Shown here: piece after piece, positions 62,538-64,000 of the stretch | Position numbering within the stretch: the stretch's first letter is position 1 | Layout of the letters: every line of letters begins with the position of its first letter | NCBI GenBank assembly: GCA_014526335.1 | Contig: JACTAT010000002.1 | Coordinates: 6,604,028-6,668,027 of the forward strand | DNA: 64,000 nucleotides | Reading direction: 5' to 3' | DNA from: Chrysaora quinquecirrha | Lineage: Eukaryota > Cnidaria > Scyphozoa > Semaeostomeae > Pelagiidae | Made by a program: the position numbers and the translations under genes | Notes under the pieces: generated by a model | What the model was told of the DNA's origin: nothing | Databases searched by the model: none | Seen by the model: the letters and a program-made list of their open reading frames with translations, nothing else

Positions 62538-63069
62538 TGTTGGGAAAACCCGCGATCTCGCACTGCGCAGCTCAACCTTATTGTTGTTTATTTTATCGTT
62601 ATTCTCAGTGCTTGTAATATGAAACATGCTTATTTAGATTTGTTCATTGATTCTTATGCCTACAGGTTCGGTATACTTTATTAATCATACTATTTTTTCT
62701 TTCTTATTGTTATTCGAATTATTGTACGTAAGAACCTCGATTAGAATCGATCGAGAACGAGGTTCCGGAAAATGAGTAACTTGTTTGTACCTTAAAGAAC
62801 TAAGAATTTACGTAAATTGTACTTAAAAAATCTTCCTAGTTTAATCTTATTGGTTCGTAGTATTATACGCCCTTATTACGTATTTCCTTGTTGTAAGCTT
62901 TACATTATTGTACTTTTTTAACCTTGTTCAGTTGCGTAGAAGTTGAGTTGAAATTCGGATGAATTATGATATTTGAGTAAGAGTCGAATTCTTATTTTTG
63001 AGTTGATTTCTGTGGGTTCGAAAACGTATCTCTCCGAGTCAGTGCTTTAGAATAGTAAAATATTCAACA
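62538..63069 (+). mobile_element. 5' LTR of a BEL/Pao retrotransposon
   Basis: Starts TGTTGGGAAAACCC and ends TTCAACA, giving the TGTTG..CAACA terminal inverted pair usual for BEL/Pao LTRs; 532 bp. A primer-binding-site-like TGGTCCACCGAAACCAGG begins 3 bp after it (63072). The 3' LTR is outside the window, so the start is judged by motif alone. Confidence 0.7.
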
Positions 63070-63116
63070 TTTGGTCCACCGAAACCAGGGATAGTTCTTG
63101 AAATCACAGAATCACA

Positions 63117-64000
63117 ATGGATGGATTAGAAAAATTAAAAAAGAAACGCGCAACGAGTCGAAGAAATGCGACGAAAATTGTGAACAAAGCAGAAGATTTA
63201 TTGAAGAAGGAAGACGCGGATATCAAGAAGTTGAAACATTTTCAAGATGAACTTCAAGAAAACATAATGGAATTGAGAGTTCTTGACAGGGAAATTATGG
63301 GTTTATTGAACGAAAAAGAAGATGAAGAAATTTCAGATAAGGAGATGGACGAAGTCCTGGAATATAGAGAAAAGACAGCGTGTGCACTGATGTCAATCGA
63401 AGAATATTTAAACAAGAGTAAAAAGTTGGAGAGAAGTGATTCACAAGAAAGTCTGTCTTCGATGGGTTCGATTTCAATCAGTTCAAGTGGACGGAAGGCG
63501 GTTCACGTGAAATTGCCAAAATTGGAGCTGAAAAGTTCACTGGAAAAGTCCATGAGTGGCAAGAATTCTGGGATGGATTCCGTTCTGCTGTACATGACAA
63601 TGATGATTTGACCAATGCGGACAAATTCAAATATTTAAAGAGCTATCTAGAGGACTCGGCAAGGACAGTCATCGCAGGTATGCCCATAACAGATGCCGAT
63701 TATGAGATTGCAGTTGACTTGTTGAAAAAAAGATTCGCCAAGCCAACCGTCATTCAGAGAGCGCATGTAAATGAACTCATTTCCTTGACCCCAGTCTTCA
63801 ACGAGAAGAACGTCACAAGATTGAGAAATTTTCACGATCAAGTGGAGGCTCATTTTCGTGGACTAGAGGCTATGGGTGTCGCTAAGGCAACGTACAATTT
63901 TTTAGTTCCGGTTTTGATGGAGAAGCTGCCAGAGAACATCAGAGCTAACATGATAAGATTCCATACCAAAGATCAGATGGAATGGTCCTTGGACGAGTTG
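63117..64000 (+). pseudogene. BEL/Pao gag, one-base frameshift, 3' end outside window
   Basis: ATG at 63117, 48 bp after the LTR. The first 140 codons are a charged coiled-coil-like region ending VKLPKLELK. One base appears missing in the A-run at 63531-63534; the next frame then continues open to the window end with GKVHEWQEFWDGF, DKFKYLKSYLED and YEIAVDLLKKRF, the DUF1759-type gag of BEL/Pao elements. Protease and polymerase would lie beyond 64000. Confidence 0.82.

Overview
The window is metazoan nuclear DNA: genes with many short exons and GT..AG introns, AT-rich introns full of transposon-derived repeats, and proteins that align best in my memory with animal families. The mix (an OATP transporter, an HCN-type channel, an intronless class A GPCR, cnidarian-like transposon genes, a BEL/Pao gag) suggests an anthozoan cnidarian, probably a stony coral. 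That placement is inference. I assembled exons by eye from splice sites, reading-phase continuity and remembered human or animal homologues.

Layout: (1) 1-4165 (+) SLC25A1 citrate carrier, 5' end outside the window. (2) 4905-14918 (-) PSMC3IP/HOP2, 11 small exons, with an intronless GPCR (9248-10255, +) inside intron 6. (3) 15106-17692 (+) RPL37A, head-to-head with PSMC3IP, 187 bp apart. Each of its three introns holds a box C/D snoRNA, and a fourth relative lies just downstream. (4) 17.9-22.0 kb is gene-poor and filled with inverted-repeat elements. (5) 22067-31953 (+) SLCO/OATP transporter, 10 coding exons. (6) 32726-50960 (+) MMUT, methylmalonyl-CoA mutase, 21 exons. Its 6.8 kb intron 2 holds an intronless carboxylesterase on the opposite strand (34578-36323) and a 3 kb foldback-type transposon. 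(7) 52561-59214 (+) HCN-like channel, cut inside the cyclic-nucleotide-binding domain. (8) 59.6-64 kb: a decayed transposon gene between inverted arms, then the start of a BEL/Pao LTR retrotransposon.

The genes do not form an operon-like unit. SLC25A1 (citrate export) and MMUT (propionate to succinyl-CoA) are mitochondrial metabolism, RPL37A is cytosolic translation, PSMC3IP is meiotic recombination, and SLCO, HCN and the GPCR are membrane proteins.

Most notable points: a foldback element (36546-39531) whose arms are built from 10-bp and 31-bp units, flanked by a 10-bp direct repeat and carrying a cargo gene broken by a hAT-type insertion; the snoRNA family in RPL37A; a one-base frameshift and an altered B12-binding motif in MMUT; and an inverted duplication at 59.6-62.2 kb in which one arm keeps the empty site of a small transposon inserted in the other.
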